Shown: one piece after another, positions 1 through 7,672 of the stretch
Layout of the letters: every line of letters starts with the position of its first letter
Position numbering within the stretch: the first letter of the stretch is position 1
Assembly: GCA_964559135.1 (NCBI GenBank)
Contig: CAZLGG010000028.1
Span: forward strand, 1-40,445
From: DRQF01 sp964559135
Lineage (GTDB): Bacteria > Planctomycetota > GCA-002687715 > DRQF01
Length of the DNA stretch: 40,445 nt
Reading direction: 5' to 3'
Position numbers and translations under genes: made by a program
Notes under the pieces: model-generated
Database searches by the model: none
What the model saw: only the letters and a program-made list of their open reading frames with translations
What the model was told of the DNA's origin: nothing

Positions 1-933
1 GCGATTTGCCGGACGCTCACGGAGATCATGGGAGGAGAGATTTCGTTGGAGAGCGTCGAGGGAGAGGGCTCGTGCTTTCGCTTCACGATCACCATCGAGG
101 CGATCGCCTCGGACGATTCGCGTGGTTCGCAGCCCTGGAATCATGCCCTCCTCATCACGCCCATTCCCGGAGGACGCGAAGGTCTGGCGTCGCGACTGCG
201 GAGATCGGGCCTCGAAGTGCGGGAGGAGTGCGATGCTCGCGACATCGACTTCGCGGCCTTGGGAGAACCGCACATCATCGTACTCGACGCAGGCTCCGAG
301 GAGCAGCGAGAGATGATTTCTCTGGTTCGGAAGCTGAGCCCGAATTCTCCTCTCGTCCTCGTCGCCGAGAGACGCAGCGGCTCCAGGGCTGCCCTGGACG
401 CCGACGATCGTGTGAGGCTCGTTGCGCGTCCGATTCGTCGTCGGGAGCTCGATGCCGTCCTGCAAGACTTAGGCGGTGCGACCGAGCGTCAGTCGGGCGC
501 CGAGGCACGAGCAGATGCCTCGGAAACGAACCCGGCTGCGACAAGGCCGAGGATTCTGCTGGCCGAGGACAATCCCGTGAATCGCACCGTTGCGCGTCGC
601 ATGCTGGAAAAGCTCGGCTATGAGGTCGTGGTGGCCGAGGATGGCATCGAGGCGGTCACGGTTTTCGAGCAGGGCAGCATCGATGCGATCATCATGGATT
701 GCGACATGCCGCGGATGGATGGCTTCGATGCGACGCGTGAAATCCGCGCCATGACGGGCGTTCGAGCGGATTTTCCGATCATCGCCCTCACAGCGAGCGC
801 GATGCCTGCCGACAAGGAACGATGCCTCGCGTCGGGAATGAACGAGATGCTTGCGAAGCCGGTCCAATTGGATGTCTTGGGTCAGACGCTCGAGGCGTTC
901 ATCGGGACCGATGGGGCGCCTTCGACCGAATGA
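1..933 (+). CDS. Hybrid sensor histidine kinase, C-terminal part (5' end outside window)
   Basis: The frame is open from base 1, so this is the 3' end of a longer gene. The first residues (TEIMGGEISLESVEGEGS followed by FRFTI) are the last strands of a HATPase_c domain. They are followed by two receiver-like modules. The first (about residues 50-155 of the visible part) has a hydrophobic HIIVLDAG strand, but Arg (VARPIRRREL) where the conserved Lys is expected, so it looks degenerate. The second (about 185-300) is a canonical REC domain: LLAEDN acidic pocket, phospho-acceptor Asp in IIMDCDMPRMDG, ALTAS switch Thr and MLAKPV Lys. The protein is a BarA/ArcB-like hybrid kinase that would pass phosphate to its own REC and then to an Hpt protein not seen here. 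The input domain is out of view. It converges with the HEAT-like gene and overlaps its end by 35 bp. Confidence 0.9.
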   Translation, partial: AICRTLTEIMGGEISLESVEGEGSCFRFTITIEAIASDDSRGSQPWNHALLITPIPGGREGLASRLRRSGLEVREECDARDIDFAALGEPHIIVLDAGSEEQREMISLVRKLSPNSPLVLVAERRSGSRAALDADDRVRLVARPIRRRELDAVLQDLGGATERQSGAEARADASETNPAATRPRILLAEDNPVNRTVARRMLEKLGYEVVVAEDGIEAVTVFEQGSIDAIIMDCDMPRMDGFDATREIRAMTGVRADFPIIALTASAMPADKERCLASGMNEMLAKPVQLDVLGQTLEAFIGTDGAPSTE

Positions 934-2170
934 CGCGAAGAGCCTTCGCGGCCTCGGTCCGGACGGAAGGTCTGGGGTCGTGAGTCAATTTCACGAGGCC
1001 GTCCTCGGACCACGGCGATCTCAGGTTCCCTAGGAAGCTGCAGAGGATTCGGCAGAGGGGTTCGTCCGCATCGGGAAGGAGGTCCACGAGGTCTCTGGAG
1101 ATGATGTCCCGATACAGAGGGTGGAGAAGCGCCTCGCGAAACGATCCGGTCGATGCCCCTTTCTCGGAGTCGAGAATTTTCTCCAAGAGCTCGGGCCAGC
1201 GGTTCTCGATCCACTGCTTCTCGCTCTCATACCAAGCCAGCCAAGCCGAGGCATCCGATCCCAGTCGACGATTGGAGAGGATGACCAGCGACTTCTCGGC
1301 GGACTTCGCGACGCGACGCGACGTCGCACCGAGGAGGCGAATGAGAAGTGGCGTGAGGTCGACCTCATGGAGGTTGGCGACGACGCGGGCTGCGAGGACT
1401 CGGATGTCGTCGCGGTCGGATTCCAAGCAACGGGCCAGGGCGCTCCGTGCGGCAAGGCTGGGACGGTGGCCCCGGGGGCCTCGAAGCAGTGCGGCCAGTG
1501 CCGAACGGTCGAGTGCGTCGCTCCGGCCCAGTAGGCCGAGAAGAATGTCATCGATCCCTCGCGCCTGGACACGTCCCATGGCTTGGACAAGAAGAAGGGT
1601 TTCTTCTTCGGGCAGCTTGGAGGTGACGGAACGCAAGTCCTTGATGCAGCGGGGGTCCCTGCGCAACAGCTCGGCGGCTGCCCTTTCGAAGGCGCGCAGG
1701 GGGCCTGGGAGCCGCCGCTCGAGCGCCGTGAATGAGCCCGCCACGCGGAGCAGCAACGGAAACATCTCTCGTCCCCCGGCGAGTTCGATGACCTTCATCA
1801 CCTCCAGCTTCGCCCCAGTCGTTGAAGAATCCGTCATCGCGCGGGATTCGAGGAGCTGGCGGAGTTCACCACCCGGCCGTCTTCCGAGGGCTTCGACAAC
1901 CGCTGCTTGCTCCCACGCGGAGAGACGGCGAGGACGGCGTTGACTCCCGACAGGGGGGACGCCCTCCCACAGGAGTCGACAAAGGGTCTCTGACGAGCCA
2001 TGCGGCGATGAGGCGAGGAGGACGCCTACGGAATCTGCGTCATGAATCCCACGCTCCCTCGACGTTGTCAGGACTTTCGCCAGGAGAGCGGTCGCGTCGC
2101 CGGAACCTCGTTGACCAAGCGCCGGGATGCAGACCCAAAGGATCATCGCCAGGGAGAGCGCGCGATTCAT
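899..2170 (-). CDS. Secreted HEAT-repeat-like protein, last gene of the pilin operon
   Basis: A 423-residue protein. The ATG at 2170 overlaps the stop of the upstream PilX-like gene as ATGA, so the much longer upstream open frame (to 2665) is not the start. The N-terminus MNRALSLAMILWVCIPALGQ is a signal peptide. The mature part is almost entirely Leu/Ala/Arg-rich helical segments of about 30-40 residues (for example AARVVANLHEVDLTPLLIRL and the final VRTEAAKALRVIRSK), resembling HEAT/PBS-lyase helical repeats. These usually form a protein-binding solenoid. No catalytic motif is visible. Fourth position in a coupled operon with prepilin-like genes suggests a periplasmic accessory role in pilus or pseudopilus assembly. 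That role is inferred from context only. Repeat boundaries were judged by eye. Confidence 0.75.
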   Translation of the reverse strand: MNRALSLAMILWVCIPALGQRGSGDATALLAKVLTTSRERGIHDADSVGVLLASSPHGSSETLCRLLWEGVPPVGSQRRPRRLSAWEQAAVVEALGRRPGGELRQLLESRAMTDSSTTGAKLEVMKVIELAGGREMFPLLLRVAGSFTALERRLPGPLRAFERAAAELLRRDPRCIKDLRSVTSKLPEEETLLLVQAMGRVQARGIDDILLGLLGRSDALDRSALAALLRGPRGHRPSLAARSALARCLESDRDDIRVLAARVVANLHEVDLTPLLIRLLGATSRRVAKSAEKSLVILSNRRLGSDASAWLAWYESEKQWIENRWPELLEKILDSEKGASTGSFREALLHPLYRDIISRDLVDLLPDADEPLCRILCSFLGNLRSPWSEDGLVKLTHDPRPSVRTEAAKALRVIRSKAPHRSR

Positions 2171-3456
2171 CGGACGCCACCTGGAGTCGTCTCTCGCCAC
2201 GAGAGTATTTCGTAAGTCGCCAGTATGGTCCCGTGAGGGAGGGCCGGAGGGAGGGCTGCTTTGCCCTGGGGTCCTTGAACGCGAAGCGTGAATTCGGCTC
2301 CGCCGCCCAGCTCGATGCCCTCGAGCGCGGTGACTGTGCCTTGGATCGTCAACGATGCGTCCGGAGGCCACGTGACACCCAAGATCCGGTCCTCGGCGGC
2401 GAGATGAGCTTGAACGAACCGCGGAGCCCGGTCTTCCACGTCCGGACTGCAGAAGATGATCGAGCCGTCGCCTCCACCCTGGGCCAGAGCGACGAGTCCC
2501 AAGGCTGATGACCCTCTGTTCTCGAGTCTGACGTCGTCGGCGATGAAGACCGATCCCTCCGCGACGAAGGTGAGACGATACCCTTGACCGTCTCGTCCTC
2601 GAATGACCAATTCCTCCGCATGGGGGCTCGCGAACCAGAGGTTTCCGGGCACACGGATCAGCCAACCGTCGATTCCTTCCGGAGTCGGCGGGACACGCAG
2701 ACGAGCCGCGTCGACGAAGAAATCGTCACCTGGAGTGAGTTGCCAAAACTCTTCACGGTCGTCCGGGTTGCGGAGCAGGGCTTCGTTCACCCAATCCGGG
2801 GTCTTCGCGTCCCCCTTCACGGAGACGGCGACGGCCGACGTGGTAGGGAACGTGGTGAAATCGGGATCGACGAGGGTTCGATGCGCGAGTCCGTTCATGC
2901 CATCGATTCGTCCACCTGCAACAACCGGCCCGTCGCAGGTCGCGTCGCCGTCCAAGAGGAGATCCCCGGCGGTATAGACTCCCCCGACGACACGGTCCGC
3001 GCGATCTCCCCAGCCATCGAGGACGAACGGGTGCTTGGCGCTCCCGGATCCGAGAAACACGGCCGGGGCTCCGGAGCCTCGGTGGACTCGTATCACCGCT
3101 TCGACCCGGCGGCGGAGGGTTCCCAAGGCCGATGTCGCGGTCAATCTGATCTCTCCCGCCGTCAGGGTCTCGGAACGGACCCAGAAGGAACCTCTAAGGA
3201 ACGGTATCGGCCGGTCCGGCGCGCCCAAACCGCCGTTTCCTCCGGCCAGTAAGTCCGTAATGGCTGCTTCGATGCCCGCCTCCGCCGTATAGAAGGCCTG
3301 CTCCTTGTCCACCGTCTCGCGGACCTCATCGGAGGACGTCCTTGCAGAGCGAAGGATTCCAGCCATGGCCATCACGAGAACGACGCCGGCCAGTAGGACG
3401 TAGACGGCGATTGCTCCACTGTCCGGGCGTTCGGGCTTCTCGATCATGGTTGGCAT
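2167..3456 (-). CDS. PilX-like minor pilin / pilus assembly protein
   Basis: A 429-residue protein with a short basic N-terminus, one membrane helix (about residues 14-34, AIAVYVLLAGVVLVMAMAGI) and then QAFYTAEAGIEAAI. That block is the hallmark of PilX N-terminal/PulG-related pilus assembly proteins (QAFY.AEAG). The remainder is an extracytoplasmic beta-rich region without recognisable enzymatic motifs. The start ATG (3456) is one base after the stop of the upstream prepilin gene, and its stop overlaps the HEAT-like gene by ATGA, so all are translationally coupled. An alternative ATG lies three codons in. The protein probably contributes to priming or to the tip of a type IV pilus-like fibre. 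There is no classical GFTLLE motif, consistent with PilX-type members. The large C-terminal domain is unassigned. Confidence 0.75.
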   Translation of the reverse strand: MPTMIEKPERPDSGAIAVYVLLAGVVLVMAMAGILRSARTSSDEVRETVDKEQAFYTAEAGIEAAITDLLAGGNGGLGAPDRPIPFLRGSFWVRSETLTAGEIRLTATSALGTLRRRVEAVIRVHRGSGAPAVFLGSGSAKHPFVLDGWGDRADRVVGGVYTAGDLLLDGDATCDGPVVAGGRIDGMNGLAHRTLVDPDFTTFPTTSAVAVSVKGDAKTPDWVNEALLRNPDDREEFWQLTPGDDFFVDAARLRVPPTPEGIDGWLIRVPGNLWFASPHAEELVIRGRDGQGYRLTFVAEGSVFIADDVRLENRGSSALGLVALAQGGGDGSIIFCSPDVEDRAPRFVQAHLAAEDRILGVTWPPDASLTIQGTVTALEGIELGGGAEFTLRVQGPQGKAALPPALPHGTILATYEILSWRETTPGGVR

Positions 3457-3457
3457 C

Positions 3458-4153
3458 TCAATTCCTCAGCCGTACGGATGTTTCCACATCGGCGGTCAGT
3501 AGCTTTCCCCCGAATGTGAGAGCCTGCATCGACAGACGAACGATGATTTTGTCGCCAGTGAGCTCGAAACTGAGCCCCGGCTCATCCACCAGACCGTTCC
3601 CGTTGTCATCCATACCGTTGGCGATTTCCGTCCCCCAGTACCTCTTGACGCTTCCGCAAAGAACGATCTCCTGCTCGTCGGCTTGCCCCGCGCGGACCGT
3701 GAGAATCACCTGTCCGTCGTCGACGATGCCGTTGCCGTCATTGTCCAATCCATCATCCGTTTCGCCGGGTGCCAGACGAAACTCGATCGTCGTCGGACTC
3801 TCCCAGGTCTTCTGCGCGTTGACGAAACCCTGGCTCCGATTGAAGGTGAGGGATGACGTGCCCAACGGGGCGGTCGGGTGTGGTGGGAAGAGGGTTTCCA
3901 ATCCGGCCGGGAGGAGTCTTGCGGCGATTCTATCGATCGCCCGGGTCGCGCTCAGACTGAGTTCACTTTTCGTCGTGACGACGCCGGCGGCGCGTGTCGT
4001 CGAGAGGAACCACGAGTAGACGCCACCGAGCGCAAGGGCGAGGATCGCCACCGAGATGAGAAGCTCGAGCAGTGTGAACCCACTGCTCGGACTCCGGTCT
4101 GGACGAGCCGGCGCGGCGCCGCCTTCGAAGACAAAGGGAGCCGGAGGTCTCAT
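3458..4153 (-). CDS. Type IV prepilin-like protein (PilW/GspJ type) with two Asp/Asn-Gly loops
   Basis: A 231-residue protein with a class III (prepilin) signal. The leader is about 25 residues, with cleavage expected in SPSSG|FTLLELLISV, Glu at +5 and a roughly 20-residue hydrophobic helix. PilD-type peptidase would cleave it and the protein would insert into a pilus or pseudopilus. The C-terminal globular part has two acidic, Gly-rich loops, one at residues 133-147 (core DNDGNGIVDD) and one at 180-191 (core DDNGNGLVDE). They look like calcium-binding loops of the EF-hand/dockerin kind. The start ATG (4153) overlaps the upstream stop as ATGA. PilW and GspJ both fit the position and size. Calcium binding is inferred from loop composition. 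Confidence 0.82.
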   Translation of the reverse strand: MRPPAPFVFEGGAAPARPDRSPSSGFTLLELLISVAILALALGGVYSWFLSTTRAAGVVTTKSELSLSATRAIDRIAARLLPAGLETLFPPHPTAPLGTSSLTFNRSQGFVNAQKTWESPTTIEFRLAPGETDDGLDNDGNGIVDDGQVILTVRAGQADEQEIVLCGSVKRYWGTEIANGMDDNGNGLVDEPGLSFELTGDKIIVRLSMQALTFGGKLLTADVETSVRLRN

Positions 4154-4701
4154 TCACGGCTCCGAACCTGCATGGAGCGGACGGGGGTCTTGGATCGGAG
4201 AACGCGTATCACGCGCCGTGCCCTATCCGTGTCGTCTTGATCGATGGCCTCTTCGAGGCGATCGAGGAGCTCCGAGCGTCTTCGCGCGGATGCTTCGAGA
4301 TGCAGCTTCAGTCGTCCCGTCGCTTCGGAGAGCCCTTGCAGATAATCCTTTTTTCTGATGGACGTTCGGTAGCTGAAGTCGCCCCTGATCATGGCGTCGA
4401 TCGCCTGGCGCAGAACCCAAGCCGGACCGGCGACGCGATGAGTCAGAAGGATCGTGACGACGGCGAGACCCGCTCCAATTGCGAAGAACCAGATTCCATT
4501 GACACCAAGTATCAAGTTCCGAACCTGTTCTCCCGAGACCAGGTCGAAGGCTCGATCGGACGGCATGATGAGGACAGCAGCCGTGAACAGAAGCGCAAAG
4601 ACGCAGAGGATGCCCAGCAGCGTCGTCGCCATCGAGGATTGAAGAGACCGGTCAACGATGTACTTGCGACGTCGGAAGGTAGGGCTTTTGGTCTTTGACA
4701 T
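4150..4701 (-). CDS. Two-TM membrane protein with HAMP-like segment
   Basis: A 183-residue protein from ATG 4701. The open frame continues upstream to 4869, but that would run into the divergent HDOD gene, and the extra 56 residues look non-native. It has a basic N-terminus (RRRKYIVDRSLQ), TM1 at about residues 23-46, a short loop, and TM2 at about 63-86. A HAMP-like segment follows (HRVAGPAWVLRQAIDAMIRG, then the DY/GL heptads, about 87-138) and then a charged helical tail. There is no methyl-accepting or kinase domain. Small 'KRRKYIVD...HR.AGP' membrane proteins of this kind are, from memory, found beside chemotaxis, HDOD and pilin genes, but I recall no assigned function. It is the first gene of the pilin operon, coupled to the prepilin gene by ATGA. 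A signal-transmitting or pilus-platform accessory role is inference. The SD is weak. Confidence 0.7.
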   Translation of the reverse strand: MSKTKSPTFRRRKYIVDRSLQSSMATTLLGILCVFALLFTAAVLIMPSDRAFDLVSGEQVRNLILGVNGIWFFAIGAGLAVVTILLTHRVAGPAWVLRQAIDAMIRGDFSYRTSIRKKDYLQGLSEATGRLKLHLEASARRRSELLDRLEEAIDQDDTDRARRVIRVLRSKTPVRSMQVRSRE

Positions 4702-4854
4702 GGGAACGTTCGCCTCGATTCGATGGAAGACTTCCAATCTTCCTTTCGGAATCTCGGAGGGGTAGCCTTCAGAATCATTGACATTGTCCGTGAATAAAAA
4801 TGCGGTCGACATCGTGCCGCGCTCGCGCCGATAGAAGGCGTCGAGGTCTTTCGT

Positions 4855-5817
4855 ATGCCCGGTTCCCAAGACAGTGTCTCCATCGATTTTTCATGCGGGT
4901 TTCAGCCGTCGTCTCTGGACGGACAGGGAAACCTGGACGGCCACGCCCTGCAAATCGTCGACCAAGCTGAACTGGACGACAGGCTCTCGGAGTCCATTCG
5001 CCGCCGCGTGGAAAGTGGGAACCTGGTCTTGCCGCAGCTTCCCGAGACGGCCCTGAAGATCATGGAACTCCTGGGCGATGCGAACGCCGACATCGAGAGC
5101 CTCGAAGAGGTCATCGAGACCGATCCCTCCCTGTGCGGCGAGGTACTACGATTGGCTTCGTCTCCCCTCTATGGGGCTCCCCTCTCGCTGCGAACCGTCG
5201 GCGATGCTGTCCGAAGGGTCGGATTTCGAGGCCTTCGCGGGCTCGTCCTCGCCCTCTCGTTCAAAGGGACGGTTTTTCGTGACCGCAAACTCCTCAAATA
5301 CGCTTCAGAGGTATGGAGACAGGCGAGATCCGTGGGCGAGATGGGCCGCGCCGTGGCGCCGATGTTCGGCCTCGAACCCGCGGAGGCGTTTCTCTTGGCG
5401 CTGCTCTCCGACATCGGGAAGGTGGCGATGATGGATCTCCTCAGCCAAGAGATCCGCCGGGACGGCACCCTGCTGGATCTCGTCCACACCGGGGTCGTGG
5501 GCGATGCCCTCTATCGCAACCACGAGTTGGTCGGTGGAGCGATGGCTGCGGAATGGGGACTCTCCCCGGACCTCGTGTCCGTCGCTTCCTGTCACCACCG
5601 CTACTACGAGAACGATGAACACCCGCGGCAGGCGGCGTTCGTGAGTTTCATCCACCGCCTCGACCTGTACCTGTCGGAAGCCGACGAGGAGGCGTTTCTC
5701 GGGGCGGCGAACGCCACTGAACTGGATTTTGTGGGTCTTTCGGCATCGGACCGGGGATGTATTCTGGCGACGGCGTACGATGCATTCCGGTCTCTTCACT
5801 GTCAGACCGTCGGTTGA
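4855..5817 (+). CDS. HDOD domain signalling protein
   Basis: A 320-residue cytosolic protein. ATG 4855 is preceded by GAGG with an 8-nt spacer. Residues of roughly 55-255 form an HDOD domain. Typical features are LPQLPETALKIMELLGDANADI, then VIETDPSLCGEVLRLASSP, then SLRTVGDAVRRVGFRGLRGL, the LLSDIGK segment in the position of the HD motif, and VASCHHRYYE. HDOD proteins are non-enzymatic relatives of HD phosphohydrolases that act as scaffolds in chemotaxis, motility, c-di-GMP and stress signalling. It is divergent from the HAMP/pilin operon, which hints at a motility or signalling link. The 3' end overlaps the convergent kinase gene by 16 bp. The N-terminal 50 residues are not assigned. Family call is firm; target unknown. 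Confidence 0.88.
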   Translation: MPGSQDSVSIDFSCGFQPSSLDGQGNLDGHALQIVDQAELDDRLSESIRRRVESGNLVLPQLPETALKIMELLGDANADIESLEEVIETDPSLCGEVLRLASSPLYGAPLSLRTVGDAVRRVGFRGLRGLVLALSFKGTVFRDRKLLKYASEVWRQARSVGEMGRAVAPMFGLEPAEAFLLALLSDIGKVAMMDLLSQEIRRDGTLLDLVHTGVVGDALYRNHELVGGAMAAEWGLSPDLVSVASCHHRYYENDEHPRQAAFVSFIHRLDLYLSEADEEAFLGAANATELDFVGLSASDRGCILATAYDAFRSLHCQTVG

Positions 5818-6773
5818 AGCGGGGCGAACGTGCCCGGCATCGTCCGCCGAAGGGTGGCCCGTGACGTCTCCCCGTCTCGAGCGTTCAGTCGGTCGAGGGC
5901 GATGAGGACCGCCCCTGCGACGGGGGGAAGGATGCTCTTGACGAACGTCGCCTTCAGATCACCGTCGCCGAGGACGGATTTCACGAGGTCGGCATAATCC
6001 CCGGCGCCCTCGAGTACGCCTCCGGCGAGGGCAACCGTGGGAGACGTCATTTCGAGTTCTCTCGCGACGGCTCGCACGAGTCGTGCCAGCTCCGCGGCGC
6101 CCCTCTCGACCCACGCTCGAGCTTCGGCGTCCCCAGCGCGCCAAGCGTCCATGACGTCCACCGACAGGGCCGCGATCTGCCTGCGTCGACGGTTCAGTGC
6201 ACCCGCCCAGCCGGCAAGGCTTCGTGCATCGACAGGCCCCAACGCGTCCACGATCCGCCGGGTGAGCGCCGTGGAAGGGAGAACGCCATCGAGTGTCCCG
6301 ACACACGACCGAAGCGCTTGCAGACCTAGATCGAATCCCGAGCCCCGGTCGTCGAGAACCGGCCCCAGGCCGCCGCGACGGGCGGTTCGACCGTCCGGGC
6401 CACGCCCCCATGCGATGGACCCGGTTCCAGCCAAGAGTAAAATCCCCGTCTCCCGGCCCAGGGCCGCCCGGTAGGCGGCCTCGACGTCCGTGCCGACGGA
6501 TATGCGATCGGCGGCAATGCCTGAGGATTCGCTCAGAGCCTTCCGGAATGCGGCCTCCCGCTGGGGTGAGGCGACGCCTGCGGCCGCGATGTGTACAGCG
6601 GCCGCGGGATTCCGCGATCCAGCGTCAAGAGACCTCAACAGGGCGCCGATCTCACCGGGAGGGGCCGAATCGCCGGATCGTGCCTCGATGACATCTCCCG
6701 TAGGCCTGGCCACGATGCATCTCAGGTGGGTTCCTCCCACGTCGACTCCGATGACGACATCCGTCTCGCTCAC
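5802..6773 (-). CDS. BadF/BadG-type ATPase, N-acetylglucosamine kinase-like
   Basis: A 323-residue ASKHA-fold sugar kinase. I place the start at GTG 6773 (then SETDVVIGVDVGGTHLRC) because an ATG at 6824 would overlap the start of the divergent sigma factor, and the intervening residues do not look conserved. Phosphate-1 motif: GVDVGGTHLR. Phosphate-2: LLLAGTGSIAWG. The stretch GGLGPVLDDRGSGFDLG is characteristic of NAGK/BadF members. The adenosine motif is VALAGGVLEGAGDY. The likely reaction is ATP-dependent phosphorylation of an amino sugar such as GlcNAc or glucosamine, feeding peptidoglycan recycling or chitin catabolism. Substrate choice cannot be read from the sequence. Some members of this fold activate 2-hydroxyacyl dehydratases, but the Fe-S cysteines of those activators are absent here. 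Confidence 0.83.
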   Translation of the reverse strand: MSETDVVIGVDVGGTHLRCIVARPTGDVIEARSGDSAPPGEIGALLRSLDAGSRNPAAAVHIAAAGVASPQREAAFRKALSESSGIAADRISVGTDVEAAYRAALGRETGILLLAGTGSIAWGRGPDGRTARRGGLGPVLDDRGSGFDLGLQALRSCVGTLDGVLPSTALTRRIVDALGPVDARSLAGWAGALNRRRRQIAALSVDVMDAWRAGDAEARAWVERGAAELARLVRAVARELEMTSPTVALAGGVLEGAGDYADLVKSVLGDGDLKATFVKSILPPVAGAVLIALDRLNARDGETSRATLRRTMPGTFAPLQPTV

Positions 6774-6822
6774 GATGATGGCCCCGCTATGAAGTTGCCG
6801 CGTCCCGAGATACGATGGGCCC

Positions 6823-7653
6823 ATGGCCGACCACAGTTTAGCGCAAGAGGACCGAGACTTTCCGAAGGCGGGCGATCCGCGAGAGGAAGCCGTGCCGGAG
6901 CTTCTCAGTCGGTTCGGCGGCCGTCTTCATGCTCTGGCGCGTCGAATCTGTCGCAGCGAGGAGGATGCGGACGATCTCGTCCAGGAAGTGTTCTTGACGG
7001 CTTGGCGCTCTTGGGACGGCTTCGAGGGCCGATCGAACCCCTCGAGCTGGCTCTGGACGATCGCCGTAAGAGCCTGTCAGCGGATGCATCGCCGGCGCAA
7101 GGGAGAGCCCGAACGCATGGCGTCGCTGGAAGAGCTTTCGCCGTTCGGCGCCTCGGAGATGCCCGACGTTCGGCGCCAGCGGGCCTCGGTTCTCGAGGAT
7201 CTCCTGATGCAGGAAGGCCGTGAGCGTATGGAGGAGGCTGTTGCCGAGTTGCCCATGAACTTTCGCATTCCGCTCGTCCTGAAGGACATCGTGGGATTCT
7301 CGGTGGATGACGTCGCAGCGATTCTGGGGATCAAGCCCGCCACTGTGAAGACGAGACTTCATCGGGCTCGCATGAAGTTGCGTGCTGCGATCGAGGAGCA
7401 CATCCCGCGTCGTCCCGCCGAGCCCGTGGCCTACTCACGGCAGGTCTGTCTGGACCTTTTGAAGGCCAAGCAGGAGGCTCTCGATCGCGGCGTCGCCTTC
7501 CCGGATGACGACATCATCTGTGAGCGCTGTCGCGAGGTCTTCGCTTCGTTGGACCTCGCACACGATCTGTGTGCCCGGCTCGGCACGGGCACGCTACCGA
7601 AGGCGCTCGTCGAGAAGATTCACGAGAAGATGGGAATCCGCCGGGCCAGTTGA
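6823..7653 (+). CDS. ECF-type RNA polymerase sigma factor with C-terminal cysteine extension
   Basis: A 276-residue protein. Region 2 (about residues 28-95) includes EEDADDLVQEVFLTAWRSW and SSWLWTIAVRACQRMHRRRK, and binds core polymerase and the -10 element. Region 4 (about 135-190) contains the HTH FSVDDVAAILGIKPATVKTRLHRARMKLR for the -35 element. Residues 195-276 extend beyond a normal ECF sigma and contain Cys209, a CERC pair (Cys233/236) and Cys250, a plausible zinc or thiol switch resembling the zinc motif of ZAS anti-sigma factors. No separate anti-sigma gene is adjacent, so the extension may provide built-in control. That is inference. It is divergent from the sugar kinase and convergent with the RND operon. 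Confidence 0.9.
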   Translation: MADHSLAQEDRDFPKAGDPREEAVPELLSRFGGRLHALARRICRSEEDADDLVQEVFLTAWRSWDGFEGRSNPSSWLWTIAVRACQRMHRRRKGEPERMASLEELSPFGASEMPDVRRQRASVLEDLLMQEGRERMEEAVAELPMNFRIPLVLKDIVGFSVDDVAAILGIKPATVKTRLHRARMKLRAAIEEHIPRRPAEPVAYSRQVCLDLLKAKQEALDRGVAFPDDDIICERCREVFASLDLAHDLCARLGTGTLPKALVEKIHEKMGIRRAS

Positions 7654-7672
7654 CCCGACGGCCCTCTCGTCT

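Noticed and set aside
4778..4783. TTGACA between the HAMP and HDOD genes
   Set aside because: No -10-like hexamer at 16-18 bp; AATAAA is only about 9 bp away.
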